A stretch of DNA of 64,000 nt from Stenotrophomonas maltophilia (GTDB lineage: Bacteria; Pseudomonadota; Gammaproteobacteria; Xanthomonadales; Xanthomonadaceae), in assembly GCF_900186865.1 (NCBI RefSeq), contig NZ_LT906480.1, positions 1,940,001 through 2,004,000 on the forward strand. The letters are read 5' to 3'. Made by a program: the position numbers and the translations under genes. Positions 61,503 through 64,000 of this stretch are shown piece after piece (within the stretch, counting starts at the first letter, position 1; the number at the start of each line of letters is the position of its first letter). Below the pieces are notes generated by a model, which was not told the origin of the DNA, searched no databases, and worked only from the letters and a program-made list of their open reading frames with translations.

Positions 61503-62162
61503 TCAGTGGCCGCGTACGCGCTGGATGATCTTGGCGGCGTCTGCGGCGCTGGCGCGCACCTTGTCCCATTCGCCGTTGGCGATCCAGTTGCCCGGCACCA
61601 TCCACGAACCACCGATGCAGACCACGTTCTTCTGCTCGAGGTATTCGGCGGCGGTGTTCTCGGTGATGCCGCCGGTCGGGCACAGCTTCAGGTCCGCCAC
61701 CGGGCCGGCCAGTCCCTTGATCATTGCCAGGCCACCCACAGCCGTGGCCGGGAACAGCTTGCACACGCGGAAGCCGCGGGCGTAGAGCGACAGCAGCTCG
61801 GTCGGGGTGGCCGCACCCGGCACCACCGGCAGCGGTGCGGCGGCCAGTGCATCAGCCAGTGCCGGCGGCGTACCCGGGGTCACCAGGAAGTCCGCACCCG
61901 CATCGATCGACTGCTGCATCTGCTCCACGGTCAGCACCGTACCGGCACCCACCACCACGTCCGGCAGCTCGCGCTTGAGCATCGCCAATGCTTCCATCGC
62001 CACTGGCGTACGCAGGGTCAGCTCGATCGCCGGCAAGCCACCTTCCAGCAGCGCCGCACTGACCGCCCGCGCCTGGTCCAGCGTATGAATCGTCACCACC
62101 GGCAGGATGCCCGCCGCACGCAACAGCTCCGCCGCCTTCACCTGATGTTGTTCGATACCCAT
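61503..62162 (-). CDS. eda: KDPG aldolase (2-dehydro-3-deoxyphosphogluconate aldolase)
   Basis: From ATG 62162 the product has 219 residues. It cleaves KDPG to pyruvate and G3P in the Entner-Doudoroff route. Visible motifs are AIELTLRTP with catalytic Glu, FLVTPGTPP, GAATPTELLSLYARGF with FRVCKLFPA holding the Schiff-base Lys, and CPTGGITENTAAEYL. It is downstream of edd, separated by 206 bases containing a core-and-arms repeat. Confidence 0.95.
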   Translation of the reverse strand: MGIEQHQVKAAELLRAAGILPVVTIHTLDQARAVSAALLEGGLPAIELTLRTPVAMEALAMLKRELPDVVVGAGTVLTVEQMQQSIDAGADFLVTPGTPPALADALAAAPLPVVPGAATPTELLSLYARGFRVCKLFPATAVGGLAMIKGLAGPVADLKLCPTGGITENTAAEYLEQKNVVCIGGSWMVPGNWIANGEWDKVRASAADAAKIIQRVRGH

Positions 62163-62234
62163 GCTTTTGCCCTTGCCTTTTGCTCTTCTTGATTCAGTGG
62201 CCGCAGCGCAAATGACGCGCCGGGAATTGTCCAA

Positions 62235-62338
62235 GGGCAGTAGAGCGCCCTGGCCGGGACCGTGAGCGGCATGGATGCCGCGACCGAGCCCCCATGGATG
62301 GGTTTACGGCGTGTCCCGGCCAGGGCGCTCTACTGCCC
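62235..62338. repeat. Core-and-arms repeat, copy 5
   Basis: Arms at 62235-62260 (starting GGGCAGTAGAGCGCCC) and 62313-62338 are exact 26-bp complements. The 52-base core at 62261-62312 is the reverse-complement orientation of copy 1 and matches it at about 45 of 52 positions. It lies between edd and eda. Confidence 0.85.
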
Positions 62339-62368
62339 AGGCCGGGAAGCCTGCCGCGGCTTTTCGCT

Positions 62369-64000
62369 TCAGGCGTCTTTTGCCTCATGCGGCGCCGCCG
62401 CCGCCGCGGCATCGTGCCCCAGCTCATATTCCGCGTCATACTCCCACGGCCCGCCATCAGCCGCCGCCGGCCCGCACGAAATCGAAATCGCACCCTGATC
62501 AGCCGGACCCACCACGCGACGGTTGATCGCGAACAGGTTGCGGCCCAGATCATGCGCAGCCGGTGCTGTGTTCGGCGCCAGCGGACGTGCCGCCCATTCG
62601 GCCGCGTCCACCAGCACTTCCAGCGTGCCAGCCTCGCCATCCAGGCGGATCATGTCGCCCTCGCGGACCTTGGCCAGCGGACCGCCGCGTGCCGCTTCCG
62701 GCGTCACGTGGATCGCCGCCGGAATCTTGCCCGAGGCGCCGGACAGGCGACCGTCGGTGACCAGCGCCACGCGCCGGCCCTGGTTCTGCAGCAGGCCCAG
62801 CAGCGGCGCCAGCGAATGCAGTTCCGGCATGCCGTTCGCACGCGGGCCCTGGTAACGCACCACCGCCACGAAGTCCTGCGGCAGCAGGCCACCGGCGTGC
62901 AGCTTGTTCAGCACCTGCGGTGCATCGACCACCACGGCCGGCGCTTCGATCGTGCGGTACTGCGGCTTTACCGCCGACAGCTTGATCAGCGACTTGCCGA
63001 GGTTGCCGCGCAGCAGGCGCAGGCCGCCCTGGTGCTCGAACGGATTGTCGACGCCACGCACCACTTCGTCATCGGCGCTGCGTTCCAGGCCCGGCAGGTA
63101 GACCAGCTGGCCATCGCGCAGCTGCGGTTCGCGTGCGTAGTCGGCCATGCCGCCGCGCGCCACGCTGACCAGATCGCCGTGCATCAGGCCCGCCTTGATC
63201 AGCTCGCCGAACACGAACGCCGGGCCGCCAGCGGCCGCGAAGCGGTTCACGTCGGCCTCGCCGTTCGGATAGACGCGGGCCAGCAGCGGAATCAGCTGCG
63301 ACAGTTCGTCGAAGTCGTCCCAGGTCAGCACGATTCCGGCGGCACGCGCCACCGCGATCCAGTGGATGGTGTGGTTGGTCGAACCGCCGGTGGCCATCAG
63401 CGCGATGACCGCGTTGATGATCGCGCGCTCGTCGATGATCCGGCCCAGCGGACGGAAGTCGTCGCCCAGTGCGGTGATGTCCAGTGCACGTTCGGTCGCT
63501 TCGCGGGTCAGCGCGTCGCGCAGCGGCGTGCCCGGATTGACGAACGACGCGCCCGGCAGCTGCACGCCCATCGCCTCCAGCAGCACCTGGTTGGAATTGG
63601 CGGTGCCGTAGAAGGTGCAGGTGCCGGCGCCGTGGTATGAGGCGGACTCGGCTTCCAGCAGCTCTTCGCGGGTGGCTTCGCCGGCGGCGTAGCGCTCGCG
63701 CACTTCCGCCTTCTGCTTGTTGGGGATGCCCGGGGTCATCGGGCCGGCCGGCACGAACACCGCCGGCAAGTGGCCGAAGGCCAGCGCACCGATCAGCAGG
63801 CCGGGTACGATCTTGTCGCACACGCCGAGGTAGACGGTGCTGTCGAACATATCGTGGCTGAGCCCGATCGCGGTCGCCTGCGCGATCACATCGCGCGAGA
63901 ACAGCGACAGTTCCATGCCGCCGCGGCCCTGGGTGACGCCGTCGCACATCGCCGGCACGCCGCCGGCCACCTGTGCGGTAGCACCGAGCTCGCGGGCGAT
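62369..64000 (-). CDS. edd: Phosphogluconate dehydratase, 5' end beyond window
   Basis: The visible 543 residues are the C-terminal part, reading from the right edge. Edd removes water from 6-phosphogluconate to give KDPG. The iron-sulfur Cys are in [11 protein letters not shown] and [13 protein letters not shown]; other motifs are [24 protein letters not shown] and [21 protein letters not shown]. It lies upstream of eda on the same strand. The N terminus is not in the window. Confidence 0.95.
   Translation of the reverse strand: MARELGATAQVAGGVPAMCDGVTQGRGGMELSLFSRDVIAQATAIGLSHDMFDSTVYLGVCDKIVPGLLIGALAFGHLPAVFVPAGPMTPGIPNKQKAEVRERYAAGEATREELLEAESASYHGAGTCTFYGTANSNQVLLEAMGVQLPGASFVNPGTPLRDALTREATERALDITALGDDFRPLGRIIDERAIINAVIALMATGGSTNHTIHWIAVARAAGIVLTWDDFDELSQLIPLLARVYPNGEADVNRFAAAGGPAFVFGELIKAGLMHGDLVSVARGGMADYAREPQLRDGQLVYLPGLERSADDEVVRGVDNPFEHQGGLRLLRGNLGKSLIKLSAVKPQYRTIEAPAVVVDAPQVLNKLHAGGLLPQDFVAVVRYQGPRANGMPELHSLAPLLGLLQNQGRRVALVTDGRLSGASGKIPAAIHVTPEAARGGPLAKVREGDMIRLDGEAGTLEVLVDAAEWAARPLAPNTAPAAHDLGRNLFAINRRVVGPADQGAISISCGPAAADGGPWEYDAEYELGHDAAAAAAPHEAKDA

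Overview
The window is high-GC chromosomal DNA that I attribute to Stenotrophomonas, most likely the S. maltophilia complex. The reasons are the Xanthomonadaceae gene orders (bcp-gcvR-dapA-bamC, pcnB-folK-panBC-panD-pgi, ispG-PAP2, edd-eda), a stand-alone homodimeric aceE, many TonB-dependent receptors, and short palindromes headed by GTAG of the kind known as SMAG elements in S. maltophilia.

Positions 1 to about 11.63 kb look like the right end of a mobilizable genomic island. From left to right it carries an Lhr-like SF2 helicase (cut by the window edge), a DUF2791/BrxD-like ATPase and a large TerB-N/TerB/TerB-C membrane protein, which form one tightly overlapping leftward operon and a plausible anti-phage or DNA-processing system. 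Next come a small TraD-like gene and a divergent MobA/MobL (MobQ) relaxase around a candidate oriT, a low-GC DUF4365 nuclease-like gene, a small hypothetical gene, and an LprI-type lipoprotein followed by a 51-codon gene. The island appears to end at a 17-nt stretch shaped like the 3' end of a tRNA, followed by a strong terminator. No integrase or type IV secretion genes are visible.

From 11.7 to 39.4 kb the content is envelope and nutrient acquisition. A TonB receptor has a near-consensus Zur box, so zinc uptake is likely. aceE follows. A phosphate-scavenging block comes next: ECF sigma, FecR, STN-type TonB receptor and PhoD on one strand, then phosphocholine-type phospholipase C and a second TonB receptor on the other, with a Pho-box-like site. 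A TsdA-like dihaem cytochrome and a trihaem cytochrome lie downstream of a perfect FNR box. Two alpha/beta hydrolases, an MFS transporter, a siderophore receptor, and a pirin gene divergent from a LysR regulator complete the block.

From 39.4 to 40.5 kb lies a gene-free, repeat-dense stretch followed by three identical tRNA-Arg(ACG) genes. From 40.5 to 64 kb come housekeeping genes: thiD, PhoH/PIN ATPase, bcp, gcvR-like, dapA, bamC, fdxA, a sugar porter, tRNA-Glu, pcnB, folK, panB/panC/panD, pgi, a RegB/RegA-type redox two-component pair, ispG, a PAP2 phosphatase, gacA-like, eda and edd (cut by the right edge).

Intergenic gaps hold several repeat families. The most unusual has a 52-nt conserved core flanked by inverted arms that match each other within a copy but differ completely between copies.
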